Assembly (NCBI GenBank): GCA_034509925.1
Contig: CM067538.1
Location: 5,063,778 to 5,127,777 of the forward strand
Direction: 5' to 3'
Length of the DNA stretch: 64,000 nucleotides
Source of the DNA: Hirudinaria manillensis
Lineage: Eukaryota; Annelida; Clitellata; Hirudinida; Hirudinidae
Under the pieces are notes generated by a model. It was not told the origin of the DNA, ran no database searches, and was given only the letters and a program-made list of their open reading frames with translations. Within the stretch, counting starts at the first letter, position 1. Every line of letters begins with the position of its first letter. Positions 47,279 through 60,246 of this stretch are shown here, piece after piece. The position numbers were made by a program, and so were the translations under genes.

Positions 47279-49070
47279 ATACTATAAGTATGTATCCATA
47301 CATGTTTAAGGTTATTACTTTAATTTATTTAATTTCTTAAAAATGATTTGTTGGACATTATAATATATATATTAATATTAATATTATTGATAATGATAAA
47401 GTAGTACATCAAAATATATTTTGTTGAATAATATATATAATTATAATTAATGTATAAACATAATAATATTGAAATATAAATACCATGCAATGAAAATTCA
47501 TGATAAACGACATTATCACGAGATAAGCAAAGGTCGCTCTGAAGATTTTAAGACCGTCAGGGATTTAAAAGGTTGACCAAAGAATTATAAATTGCCAAAG
47601 AAATAATGAATCGATTTCTGAGTAGTTTTCGTTAATTATCCTATCAATTAATTACAGTAATTAAATCAAGTTTTTTAAAATATAATTTATAATTTAATTT
47701 TAGTAAAAGCTATTTGTCATTAATAAAATTATCGCTGTCGAAATTAATTGTCACAATTATTTATTTAATAACCGTAGCGTAATTAAAATTATTTAAAAAG
47801 TAAATAGTATAATTTATTTATTTCTATACTTGTATTTATTAACCCTAACCTCGATGGTATCCCTCAACGTTTGTATGTTCAACAAAAACCGTTGCAATGT
47901 CTTGAGATGTTTCGTAATTGTTGCTAGCCATACATTTGTATGCTCCAGTATCTACGATGTGACTTGATCCGTGAACTTCTAAGGTTCTGTTCTCGTCTGC
48001 GCCAATAATATTATTTTATAATAACAGTTACTGGACATTTAATTAATTTAATTAATTTAATTGATAAATGACAATTAATAGAATTAATAATTATTACAAA
48101 AATAATTCTGTGCATTGCGAGACTAAATAATTTTGCGCTAAATAAATTTCGGTGTATAATATTAATTCCTTATTCTTTATTATTTGAGGCCATCATAACA
48201 AAGTTAATAAATATTATGCGATTATTAATTTAGTAAATATACAATCATTATTTCATTTTACAATATGATATTATTTAGAAAAAAAAAATTTCTTAATGCA
48301 AAATATTTTTATGTTATCAATAATTCAAGGGAAGTGAAATAAGCGATGAAGTAAAAATGAATTTATTGTTTTATTAAGCATTAAATCAAGCGGCAATATT
48401 CCAGAATTATTTTGAATAATATGATTTATTGCTCACTATTAAGCTCTATTTAAGCTTATTTATTTATTAACATGGACTTGACTTTATTAGAATTATATAC
48501 TGTAATATAAATTAATTCTCATTATTAACACTAATACTATTACAAATGTATTATTCTTTTTATTTATTATTTATTGCTTTTATTAATAATACGAATAACT
48601 TTCAAAATTAAATTTAAAAGAAATTAAGCAAAATATATAATCTATTTCTCTGGGTTAATACTCAATATTAACATTATTAATAATAACTTAATTAATATTA
48701 ATATTATTATTAAGCGATTAATTAGCAAATACAAATAATCAAGGACGAGGTAAAATCAAGCAGACGATCGTGATGAAGTTCCTGTTTTCAGCGGGAACTA
48801 ATTCTCGAATCTCATTAGCTTTTCACAGCCAGGTTCCATCTTAATCTTCCTGGACAGCAAAGCAATTGTAAAATCACTCTCATTGTTTCTTAAACCTTTC
48901 CTTTGTGTTTTAAATACGAGTGATTAATATTAATAATATATACATAAATAAATTTCAAATATAAAAAAAAATAATTTAATTAAAATATTCCCTACATCCA
49001 TTTGTTAATTCTCAATGTGAACATTATAATTTAAAGCAAGCAAATATTAAACCCATAATAATAATAATAA

Positions 49071-49130
<60 letters not shown>

Positions 49131-49755
49131 TAATATTAATAATAGTACTACTACTAATAATAACAACAGTACCTCACGTCAACCTCGGCCATAAAGGATA
49201 GCAACATGAATATTTCAGACGTTGTTAACCCTTCTAAGTCCAAGTTCAGAAGTTCGGATAAACAGCTTTCCAGTTCACGTCATGTGGTATGGAGTCATGA
49301 ATATAAATGGATTGCAATTTATTTTAATCCATTTTAATTTGTTTAAATTTAAAAATATTAACCTCGAAGAACCGCTTAGCGATGAATTAGCAGACGTTAA
49401 GATGGATTGTTAGAGTAATTGAGGCGTAATTTTGAAATATTGAGCAATTTAAATCTAAAAATAATAGATTAACATTTTTAATATTATTATTAAATTTATT
49501 TAAATAAATGTGAGATAATTTAAGAATAATTCCTCTTAATTTGAAAAAAAGAAATTATTGGTTCTTCACTGCAAGACGTCAACAATACATCAAGACCAAC
49601 AACAATTTTATCAACTGAATTGGAATTTTTTGGCTGCGTTTTTAAAAAAATATTTACAGAACCATAAATACGGTTCATAATTACAATATATTAATATAAA
49701 ATATTAGTTTATATTGCTACATCTGTAATTTTTGATTTGTAATGATTATTTATTT

Positions 49756-49809
<54 letters not shown>

Positions 49810-52800
49810 GCACGGAAAGAGCTAAAACTGATCTATTGGTTTTATAAAAATTGAAAAAACAACTTATCTGTAATTTTATTTCAGATTAAATTAACAATTA
49901 ACAATAAAAAGGCTAATAAAAGATTACATTTATTTATATTTGTTTGCGTGCAGCCGACTTCTTAAGAGCTTCATCCTTTTAACTCCTCCAACTGATAGTG
50001 ATCCCCAGGGATTGTCTGACGGATCTGGAAATATCAGATCAGTGGGTGGGATTTGAACCTGGTCTAGGGAGAAAGAGTACGGCTCAGACATTTGAGAATG
50101 TAATCTGGTCTTACACCATCCCTCCTCTAATCTACCAGCTCATCTTGCTAAAAGTTAGATTTCGAAGTTTAATTTATTTAAAAGTATTTCAATAATTTCA
50201 TAGAAATTAAATTATTATTGAATTAAATTTAATTTTTCCTTCCACTCATAAATACTGAAAAGTTTCATTGTTGACAGAGTAAAACACTCATCCATCATTT
50301 GATATTTTTGGAATTCTAAACGTTTAAACGTTTAAGTTGTTTTTGACGTTTTTACATCTGATGGATTTGCATTTATAAAAGTATTACAAGTGAAAACTTT
50401 GTGAAGAACTTAATTCATAATGCCATCGCGATATTTCAATAGTTTTCTTTCTTGGCATTCAATTCATAAAATGGCATTTTACTCCCTTCAACCTTTTGCC
50501 GCACAACAGTTTATGATGATGATGATGATGACAATGATGAGGAGAATGATGACGATGATGATGATCGTCTTAATCGAGCACTGTAGGTTTTCCAGCAAAT
50601 ATTTTTTTATGATGATCAGCGTGTGACCTTGCATGAGGATTTAAAGATACGACTTTTTTTTTGAGAGAGCATTTGCAAACGGCTCTATTTCAGTTCACCT
50701 CTTTTCGACGAAAGCACATCCTCACATCCTCTCTGCTATCATCATCGTCATCATCCTCATTGTCGTCATCGTCTTCGTCATCGTCACCGTCATTGCGCAG
50801 CTCAAATGGAGTTTCTTAGAAGCTTACAACGGATGGGTATTAAAAGCTTTTATTTTTATTTTTTATTTTATTTTTTGTTTTTTGGGTGAGGGAGGGGAGA
50901 TGAAATAAATTGCAAGACGTCGTGAGCAGTCAAGCGGAACTTAAACGAAAACATTATTATTGAGAATAGAAGATCAAGCATTTCATCGTTTGACATCACT
51001 GAACTGAGGAACGAAAGATTGAGTTGAGTGAAAAATAAATGAATGAAGGAAGGATTGATTAATAAATTGACTAATAAGAGTGAGCAGGAGAACCAATTAT
51101 TCCAAAAGTGAAATAGAGCAACGGACAAGCCATTATCATTATTATTAAATTGAATTAAATTATTAAGATTATTATAATCACATAAATTTGAAACTTAAAA
51201 TTACTTAATAAGCAATTATGGCTTGTCTGGAGGTAAGCTAATCGAATGCAATTAGCCATGAATATTTAATCTTGAGTCATCCATGTCGGTGGATAAAATA
51301 TGCAAATTTATTTAGATATGCAAAATAGGTTACATTTATTGGTTCCAAGTTTAACTTGGAAGACAATGGGGACCTCGAAAGATTGATGAGCTGTAAAGGT
51401 CAAAGGTCGCGAAAGGTTTTTTGGTTCAAAGCAATAGATGTCGCTGTTGGTGATTAATTTATGATTTATGCTAGTTTTCTTTAAAATTATAGTTTTCTTG
51501 CATTTGTTTGATTAATAAATACAAGAAAATCAATCTTTATGAATTATGGCATAAAATCGTAATTAAAATTAATTGTTTTATCGGTATTATGTAAACAATG
51601 TTTAGAAGAAAGAAATATTTTCTCAGGACAAATACATCCCATAAAATGGATATTCGATGAATTTTATTATCTATCATTCTTATCAACGAACAATCGCTTG
51701 AAACAACAGTAGCAACAGCAACAACAACAACAACCATAGAAGCAACCACGAATAAATAGCAACAACAACAACGACAACGACATAAAAATAGCAACAAACC
51801 CGAACAATCATCCGGGTCTTAACCTCATCCGGGCCTTAAGCGAAACGGAATCCACAATGACATCGTCGAGATGGAATGAAAAATCGAAGGAGAACGAAAA
51901 TTAATTAAACGACGTAACCAACTTGACAGCTGATATTTGGACAGCGACAGATTGAGGGGTTCCTCGTTAATGTGCCAAGAAATGGATGGCGTAGGGTAGG
52001 AGATCACGTGACATTGGAGCTGGATGGTGTCTCCGGGAGTGTGGAATTGGGTCGTCGGAAAGATGCGCACGATAGGAGCGGCTGGAGAAAATGATAAACG
52101 GTTTGTTGTTCAGCTGAAGTTTTTATCTTGATCAATAAATAAATAAATAAATAAATAAATTTTTAATTTATGACTAAAATTTGTAGTTGCTGAATTAGAT
52201 TGTTATTTTGTAATAACGTGTTGTTTACGTGCTTTGTCCTCTGGTTTGCTTAACATTATATGTGTTATTTAAGACATTATTTGTTTAAATGCCACAAAAT
52301 AAAATTTTGACAACCTAAGTTTGAATAGAAAACGACTAGACACGCGCTGAATACTAAAGTTTAAAAAAAAAAGAACAAGACATATTTTACAAACTTTTAT
52401 AAACAATTTTGATTAAATAAATTAAAGGGGACTTTAATTAAACAATTATTATGATATTCTTCGTCTTAATATTTATTATTTATTTTAATATTTAATATTT
52501 ATATTTAGCCAAAAAGTTTCTTCGAAAGTGTTTTTACGATAAAAACAAAGTCATGCTGGGATTTGCACTCATCCCCCTAACAACCTTCAATATGTCGGTA
52601 TTTAATTTTTATCTTAATCCTACCAATTTATAATAAATGTTCATGCCAATTAGCATAATATTGCATATGCAAATTTATTAGTAAAACGTAATATTAATAT
52701 TAATATAATATAATAAAATAATTTAACAATAACACTTAATTGATTTAGTAAATATTACAAAAAACGCAACTAACATCGGACGTTCAATTGAAACTTGGAC

Positions 52801-54068
52801 AGAACTTGCATGTTTTCAATCACTTTGGTTGACGTGGTTGAAGCATAGAGGCAGGTGTAGATGCCAATGTGATGGTACGTGACCTGGACAAACTCAATGA
52901 ACTCTCGGCGTAACATCTTCGTTGATGAATAATTATAATAATTTACCATAATTTATAATAATTTGTTATTAAAAAAAATTAATAAAAAACAAACAAACGA
53001 TAATGTTAATAGTAATAGTAATAGTAATATTCATAATTTAAACATCGTTACTAGCGACCGATTGAATGCGAATGGTTTTATTTTTGCTATTTCTTAAGAA
53101 AATAACGGCATCAAATTTAATAATAATAATAATAATAACTTTGGTTAAATAATTTTGGTTAAACAACTTTGGTTAGTCGTAAAAGCAGTAACAACTCGAA
53201 CAAGAATCGTGACCACAAGAGGTCGATAGAGAGCCGTAAACAAACCAGCAGATCGCTTTCTCGGGTTACGATGTTTCCATCTTTGGTCCATGTGAATGCT
53301 TCGCTTGCTTTTCCAGCAACGTTGAGAAGATTTTTATCGGTCCTTTTGTCTGCTCCTTTGTAGCTGTTTGTCGTCTTCGTTTGATGTTTGCGTGTCGCTG
53401 ATGAACTATCGTTTACACCGCCGAGGCAATGTAGTCTCAGTGGAGAGAATAGTTTGGCATGGACCGATCTAGTCGTGTTCCCAAGATCGGAGATGATGCC
53501 GGCTGATGGAATTAATTGAATGATTAAAAAGTAAATACAATTTAAATTCACCTGCATTTTATTATTACTTTAATTTGATTCCAATATCTTTAATAATCTA
53601 CTCCAGGGCCAATTAAATTAATTTAGAAAAGTTATCTCTTAAAGAAATTAAAAATTATCATCAATTCGTACTTTGGCAGTTCACCTGGTTTTTGTTTTAA
53701 ATTCAAATAATATCTTTGAATTGAAATACCGTGGCTGTTGGGATCGTCTTCTTCTCCTCCCTCGTCGGCCCAGGTAGCATCATCGATCATTTGCTCTTGT
53801 CTTCGAGTTGATCCAGCCCTGAGACAATGATCAAGTCCTCTCATGACAATGATGTGAGTCTTGGTCACGCAAGCGACGCTGTGCAATTCGCAGTGACTGG
53901 AGTAAATCTGTCTGTTACTCCCACAAACGTCACCTTTGCGACCCGGAGATGCCCTGTGGCAGTTCTTTGGGTTGTTGCAGATGCACGTCTCCCTGGGATG
54001 CAAGGGCAGTCCGACGATGGAGCACGCGCGACCCGCGCGGCATTTCATCTCGCTACAGAGTTTCGTTG
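41059..54068 (-). CDS. FSTL5: follistatin-like 4/5-type secreted protein (Kazal, two Ig domains, propeller-like C-terminus), 5' end not found
   Basis: Twelve exons on the minus strand: 54068-53730, 53502-53246, 52916-52775, 52081-51923, 47996-47850, 47132-46987, 45962-45843, 45508-45236, 45083-44840, 43878-43666, 43048-42881, 41264-41059; phases close, about 803 residues. The first exon is a Cys-rich follistatin/Kazal module (KCRAGRAC; CICNNPKNC; DVCGSNRQIYSSHCELH). Ig domain 1 follows (LFSPLRLHCLGG; AFTWTKDGN; GIYTCLYAS), then Ig 2 (DTIQLQCHVISYPTPSISWH; DTGAYKCMASNNYE). The C-terminal half (SGVKVIDPTL; YWKSAVIVQNRFVFA; YLVDFDEVWGD; LSPDSKLLTGIS; GGFLQKYVLTS; LIVDFVLWVDP) follows the conserved FSTL4/5 YVTN-like region to its end. 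FSTL4 and FSTL5 cannot be separated here. The signal peptide exon was not found, and no EF-hand is present between Kazal and Ig. Confidence 0.92.
43935..44110 (-). repeat. (AAT)n and TTAATAA block with GCGCTATATAAAT motif
   Basis: AAT units, then ATGTCATTTATATAGCGC (motif 43,962-43,974), then a TAATAATTAATA-rich stretch in an FSTL intron. The 18-bp junction ATGTCATTTATATAGCGC is also present at 25,386-25,403. Confidence 0.75.
46410..46446. promoter_or_regulatory. CRE palindrome, CRE half-site and GC box inside an FSTL intron
   Basis: TGACGTCA at 46,410-46,417 is a perfect cAMP-response element. TACGTCAC at 46,431-46,438 is a second half-site, and CCACGCCCCC at 46,437-46,446 resembles an Sp/KLF box. 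All lie within about 40 bp in a GC-richer patch of the intron between exons 46,987 and 45,962. They could form an intronic enhancer or an internal promoter for the C-terminal half. Confidence 0.4.
47196..47277. repeat. (ATT)n microsatellite
   Basis: ATT units with a few GTT interruptions, just upstream (minus strand) of the FSTL exon ending at 47,132. Confidence 0.93.
49054..49130. repeat. (AAT)n microsatellite
   Basis: About 25 AAT units with one AAA interruption in an FSTL intron. Confidence 0.93.
49756..49809. repeat. (ATT)n microsatellite
   Basis: About 17 perfect ATT units in the same FSTL intron. Confidence 0.95.
49960..50140 (-). mobile_element. candidate degenerate tRNA-derived SINE
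   Basis: On the minus strand, GGTTCAAATCCCACC (50,059-50,045) is a near-perfect tRNA T-arm/B-box, inside a GC-richer 150-bp patch. Upstream TGGTGTAAGACC is only a weak A-box. No tRNA cloverleaf fits. Boundaries are approximate. Confidence 0.4.
53730..54068 (-). other. follistatin/Kazal domain exon of the FSTL-like gene
   Basis: Cysteine spacing C-x4-C-x5-C, then C-x-C-x5-C, then VCGS with Y and HCELHSVAC and a final DHC fits a FOLN plus Kazal pair. After the final Cys a Glu/Asp-rich linker (WADEGGEEDDPNSHG) leads straight to the Ig exon, where the vertebrate family carries two EF-hands. In related proteins these modules bind TGF-beta-family ligands; here that is only inferred. Confidence 0.88.
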
Positions 54069-56075
54069 CTTAAAAAAAAAAAAAACGAAATTAATTAAAA
54101 ATAAAAATAGAGTTTTTATAGAAGGAGAATTTCAAATCTGTGTTTATACGCTTTAATAAGCAAATACGCTGCTTCAAATTCCTTTCAAGTTTTTTTCTGG
54201 CTTTCTCGGGGAACAAGTAAATATTAAAAGCTCTCAGCACAAACATCAGGGACAAATTATCTTGAACAGAAACGAAACCAATTAGCAATTAGAGAACAGG
54301 ATTTAAGGAAATGGACAATGTTGTGGCTAATCAAAATGCAGGAAAGAAATGAAAAGAATTCATACAATGGCTCCATTAAGATCCAACGAAGCAGAAATTA
54401 GTGAGCAACCGAGATTACCGGAAGGTCGTATCGTGGTTTTTACCCCAGGAAAAGAGAAAATTTTCTGTCTTCCGGTAATTAAATTTCTTTGTTTACTTTG
54501 AACTGAGGATGAGTTTTTTTAATTACGCGTTGGTCGTACATGTTGTTTGTGAAATTTAGATATGGTTATTTCATAATAATTTAAAGTCGTAAGTGAATAA
54601 ATAAACAATTTCATATTGGTAAATATTTGGTTATTTGAATAGATAAAAAAATAAAAATAAGAAATTAATTAATTAAACAATGAAGAAAGAAAATTTTCAT
54701 GAAGCACGGATAGAAATGCAAATGGCTTTTGATCTATTCCGTTTTCTTGGCAACAGCTTGGAAGAGGTGGATTGAATGATGGAGGAATGAAATCCCAGGT
54801 CACAATTTAATTTAATGTCTTCAGTCAGAGAGAATTAGAAGGATAGGAAATATGACTGTTGGCGATACATTTGCAAGTGATGGATCACAAATGGATCTGA
54901 GAAATTTGTCAGCTCCCAATTTGAATTCGTAAAGCCTGTAAAAGAATTTGTTTTGCCACGAGGGATTGAATGTTATTCAATTAGAAATTAATTAGGATGA
55001 AATAACTTAAACAATTCCACAATGTACACTGGACACAAATGTGATCGAATCACATTATAAATTATAAAATAATTGATCGAATCACATTATAAATTATAAA
55101 ATAATGTGAAAATTATGAAATTTTATGCAGCATGGTCTGAAAAGTTTCATAACACGTGATTATATCTTATTATGTAATTTCACGTAGTTTCATAGTTTAA
55201 TGAATGTAATGAATTCGGTTTTTTATTAACAATTCATTTTATTGTGCAAAAAATCATAACCAATAATCGAGGTTTTGTTAACATTTTAAAACTAATCGTT
55301 TAAATTTTCCTCCGATATAATGTTATGTTATTATATGTTATGTTATTAATATGTTATGTTATTAATTTTAATTAATTATTAATGTTATTAATTTCCTCTG
55401 ATCATTAGAAATAAAATGAGCAATTCGTCAAAACTTAGGACGAAATGACATTTTTAGAAGTGAAACAAGATATTTAATTGGCTCCCTTGGTTTCTTATCC
55501 ATGCTCGCGCGCGCAAAAAAAGCAGACGACTGAGTAGGAAAAGGGAAACGTTCAGACTAATGGTTGGGTGGTATTTGAGTAAGACTCATAAAATATTTTC
55601 ATGCGTTGCCATCACCACTGTCATCATCATCGTTATCATTGCCATCGACATCGTCGTTGTCGTCTTCATCACCTGTCTGGAAGCGATAAGACCCTAGGGT
55701 CAAACTAGGGTGAAGAACACATTATTGCATATCCACAGGAGTTTTGGAAGATACCGATTCTTTATTGGATGCTTTCAGTACTTACTGTCAGCAGATAAAG
55801 AACATAATTGGACGCATTCGAAATATAGGATTATCTTATTTTTGTTAACATATTAATATTTTTCCTTCGACTCAACGTGTTTCAAGAGGACGACATCTTT
55901 GCGTCGGCAAATGAAAATGCTTCTCAATCAAGGGAACTTGCTAAAGAACAACATTGGCATTGAAGAGTAGGTTGTGTTTTTTTTTGCAATTTATACGAAT
56001 TGCATTTTGAATTGTCTATTTTCTGTCTATTCAAATGCAGTCCAGCGTATAAAAGCACTTCTTAATTTATCCACC

Positions 56076-56140
56076 ATTTATGTAGCGCCCCTCCCAGAAA
56101 GCGTACCCTAGCGGCGCAGGACTGGTCTCGAACACGACGC
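56076..56140 (-). mobile_element. possible SINE fragment with GCGCTACATAAAT tail
   Basis: On the minus strand a B-box-like GTTCGAGACC (56,133-56,124) is followed about 35 bp later by GCGCTACATAAAT (56,088-56,076), in a GC-rich patch. The tail motif recurs elsewhere in the window beside (ATT)n. The head is incomplete. Confidence 0.4.
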
Positions 56141-59100
56141 AATTGGGATTAAAATGCAATTAAGTGAGTTATTTGCAATTTAAGCGCTAAAATTAATAAT
56201 TCAAAATTAAAACGGCCAATTTACTTTGGATATGATCATAAAAAGCTTAATAAGATCTCTTTTAGAAGATAAATTTAAGCTTTTTCGGCCGAATTTTTGA
56301 AATAAATAAACATTAGTTTTAATAATTAGGTTTCCATGTTAATCACGATGCGATTTATATGACTGATTAACTGAATTTTATAAATTAAACTTAATTAGAG
56401 TGAAAATATTGCTCTCAGCTTTTGTCCGGTGGTTCTTAAGAGGACAATGACATGCTCTGAATAAACGGATCATCCGTGCATGGAATGAGGCGCCAATTGA
56501 AGCATAAACTTTAAGGTGCCCGTATTTTCGCCTTATTTTCAGAGAAAACATTAAAAAAACATTCTTTAAATTTTTACGTGACACTTCATTGAAAATGTCT
56601 GTAAAGCCACACCAACGTGCCTTATGTTAGTGGCACTTACAAATATTTTATCGAATTAAGTTCTTGGATAAAAAGAGTCGTTTGTAATTTAAATGTAATC
56701 ATATTTAAGAAAATATTTTTTTAATATATGTAACATAACATATATTAATACGATAAATAAATGAATATATAAAATATCTATATTAGTTTTTATTATATTT
56801 ATTATTTTATTATTTTTTATTATATTTATTATATTTATATTATATTTGTTATATACATATATAACAAAATATATTTATCTGGTTTATTTGTACGTGACAT
56901 TAGTTAGAAAAATTGGTTTAAATATTTTTAAAATGTTTTGAAAAGATAAATTGGATGCCGGTTTCACTGCATGCTGCCGTCTTTAAAATTGAATTTATCT
57001 CTTTGTTTGAATAAATTCAAAATAAATTTAAATTAAATTTAAAAATAAATGCTAAATAATGTACAGTAGATTAAAAATGAATTTAACATAAAGGAAATTA
57101 AATTGCAACAAAATCATAAAAAATTTAAATGGAGTCCCATCATCATCATCATCATCAATAAATTGATTTATAATACAAGCAATTCTAAGATAATTATATT
57201 TAAATGCATAATAAATAAAACGTTATAATAATAATAGCTCAATTAATAGTTAATTAATATGTTGATTTTATTATATTATTATATTAAAAGTTATATATTA
57301 TTATATCAAAGTCATTTCTAATAACTGAACCCAGGGTTATCAGATATTGATTTCAAGAAATAACTTAATTTTAGAATTAATTAAATCAGATTAATTTGTA
57401 ATCATAAAATTCATGTAATACTGATGGAAATAATATCACCAGCAAATAATTGTTACGAAATAATAATTTTAAATAAGTTTAACTTAATTTATAAATTAAA
57501 TAAATCTAAAACTCTCAGAAACTGAAAATGCTTCCTGCCCGAAGAGGAAATTGTAATCCTTACGTACCCAATGAACCTTATTAAACGTCTGAAGGGCAGA
57601 CGTCTATCCTTCAGTCGTTCATTTTTATTCATTTTGAATTTAATATTTTTTATTTGTAGAGTTATTATTGGGTTTTTGTTTTTCCATATTTAGGGATCAT
57701 TAAGTAAATTATTCAATGCATAATTAAAATATAATGAACGGAATAAATGGATTTAATTTTGCTGTGATTTATTTTAAAGAAATTCTTCAAATTTAGTTGG
57801 ATTTCTGTGACATTAAACAACTCAAATGGCTTCCTTGCTCTGAAATTTCCAAAGGAATGTAAATTTTTGTTTTAAGATGAATGCGCGTTGTCAAGATCCT
57901 TCTTGGTGGTGCAAATGACTCTTTTTATCGTTGATCTGCAGGTCTCTGCAATGAGTTAAACACGGGACAGTAGAATAATTCAGTCTGGTAATGGCCTCAA
58001 AGTGGAGTTAATATGTACGTATAAACAGAAATTCCAATTCCCATGATTAAGTTAAGAAACTTAAAATATTTTTTAATATCAGAAAAATTATTCTTAAATA
58101 ATGGATGATGGAACTGATGATCATTTCATAAAAATAAAAATAAACAGAAGTAGAATGTTTATTAATTTAAGTATTTAATAATATTATCGGCTTACTTCCT
58201 AAACTATTACATCACCTATTACAATTCAAATAAATTATCAATAATAAATATCAATTTACCAATTTACGAAAATTAAATAAATGCTCGAAAATTATTTTGA
58301 AGGAAATTCCAAAAACTTCGTTTCGGCAAGAGAGTCTACCGACTACAATAGATTTTAATGAAAGCAGCATGCAAGTCCGAGTTTAAAAAAAAAAGCAGAA
58401 AATAAAAATAATATAAAAATAAATAAAATAAATTTCTCTTTTCGAAACCTTCCCTTTTTCACAGGAACCGAGACACGAAAGCGACAAACGAGTCGACAAC
58501 AAAACCTTTTAATAAGTGAACTTTATTTAAAATTCATGAGACAAAAGCAACTGGAAAGGACCAAAGAGACAAATAAGTTCATTCCAAGGGATGCAGTTTA
58601 GGATGCGAGGAGCATCTCTGAGGTGGAAGTTAACAATTAGCGCCAGAAAATGGCTGCCCCAATTTCCGGTACACACAATTCACAATGATTGGCACGAATT
58701 ACTTCCCTGGGTGTTGTTACTGTGAAATTTACTTTGCCTGTTGTTGCAATAATTTATTAAAAGTATTATCTTTATTATAATTATAATAATTATTGTTATT
58801 ATTATTTTTTGCATTTTCAATATTTTTTTAAATTGGAAATGAAGCGAATGCATTTAATAATCAGTAATTGTTTCGAGTTTATTTACGATTCGCGAATGAC
58901 CACTTCAAAGCGAATTATTTCTTAGACTTTTTATTTTTCCTACTTTACAATTAATCGCAATTTTACATCCTAAGAATAAAATTCGTTCCCTATCTAAAAC
59001 TATCAGCTCAATTATAATTCGTACTGAATAATTAATTTACAAATATACCAAAGCATGACATGACATGTCATGACATGACGAGCATCACAATCATCATCAT

Positions 59101-59964
59101 CATCCACGTGCGATTAGAGTTTGATTCAAAGTTTCAATTTCCTATTTTCTGATAGCAGATCAGCTGATTTTAAGGAAATTAAAGAAACACAAAAATAACT
59201 TTAAAAAATCAGTTCATGTTATTTAAATTCTTAGCTTTATTTGAAATGTTTTTAATAACAAAATATTTATTTTATTTTTTTTATTGTTCCATAATAGCCG
59301 AAACCCATTTTCAATGAATTATTTCGAAGGTCATGTTGTTGAAGGAATTAAAAATTAATTCTGATTGTTTCTGAAAATCGTCAAAATAGGATTAATTCCA
59401 CGCAGATTATGAAATGCTTTTAAATGCGATTGACTTAATCTTTTCATGTAAATATTTTTTAATATTTATCAAATTATTTTCAAAACATTCGAAATTATGT
59501 AAATTCAATAAAAATATAAATAATGCGATAATTATTTATTTATAATTGGATTCATAATTAATTTATTAATTTAGTATTTAATAAATTTCACCAACAAAGT
59601 TCTGAACTACTCAACATACAACAACAACAACAAGACTTACTTGTTGGAGCGGGTATTCTTGGCATTTGTTCAAAATCCTCCAAATTTTCTGCCAACCTTC
59701 GAAATGTTGCCTGGCAACGCTACAATGTTTTGTTTTGTTGCAAAAAAAAACATCGGCATTTTATAAATTATTTCGGAAATTAAGTTAAATTCAATTTATT
59801 CCAATTTTTGCTTCTAATTTCTAATTATAGACAAATGAAACAGCAAGTTATAACGTATTAATAAAGAAATATAATAATTTTGTAATTATTATAACTGTTT
59901 AACAATATGCAACGTAAATACACATTTATAATTTAAAATCAAAATAATAAATGTGATATAAAAA

Positions 59965-60246
59965 TATAATATAATATAATATAATATAATATAATATAAT
60001 ATAATATAATATAATATAATATAATATAATATAATATAATATAATATAATATAATATAATATAATATAATAAAATAAAATATAATATAATATAATATAAT
60101 ATAATATAATATAATATAATATAATATAATATAATATAATATAATATAATATAATATAATATAATATAATATAATATAATATAATATAATATAATATAAT
60201 ATAATATAATATAATATAATATAATATAATATAATATAATATAATA
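59965..60246. repeat. (ATAAT)n pentanucleotide satellite
   Basis: About 56 copies of ATAAT with one small interruption near 60,070. The long Tyr/Ile open frame on the minus strand is a by-product of a 5-bp unit (15-nt period) and is not a gene. Confidence 0.97.

Larger units (their letters stand above)
47997..51922 (-). other. large FSTL intron
   Basis: Splits Ig domain 2 between ..KYQLS and NENRTLEV... Contents: (AAT)n at about 49,054-49,130, (ATT)n at 49,756-49,809, a SINE-like B-box near 50,050, GAT/ATC runs at 50,511-50,570 and 50,736-50,795. No further exon is needed, since the phases join. Confidence 0.5.

Noticed and set aside
57585-57603. Perfect 7-bp hairpin ACGTCTG/CAGACGT
   Set aside because: Too short and isolated to assign a role; expected occasionally in 64 kb.
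59059-59072. 14-bp palindrome CATGACATGTCATG
   Set aside because: Arises from a short CATGA repeat run; no neighbouring gene or site supports a function.
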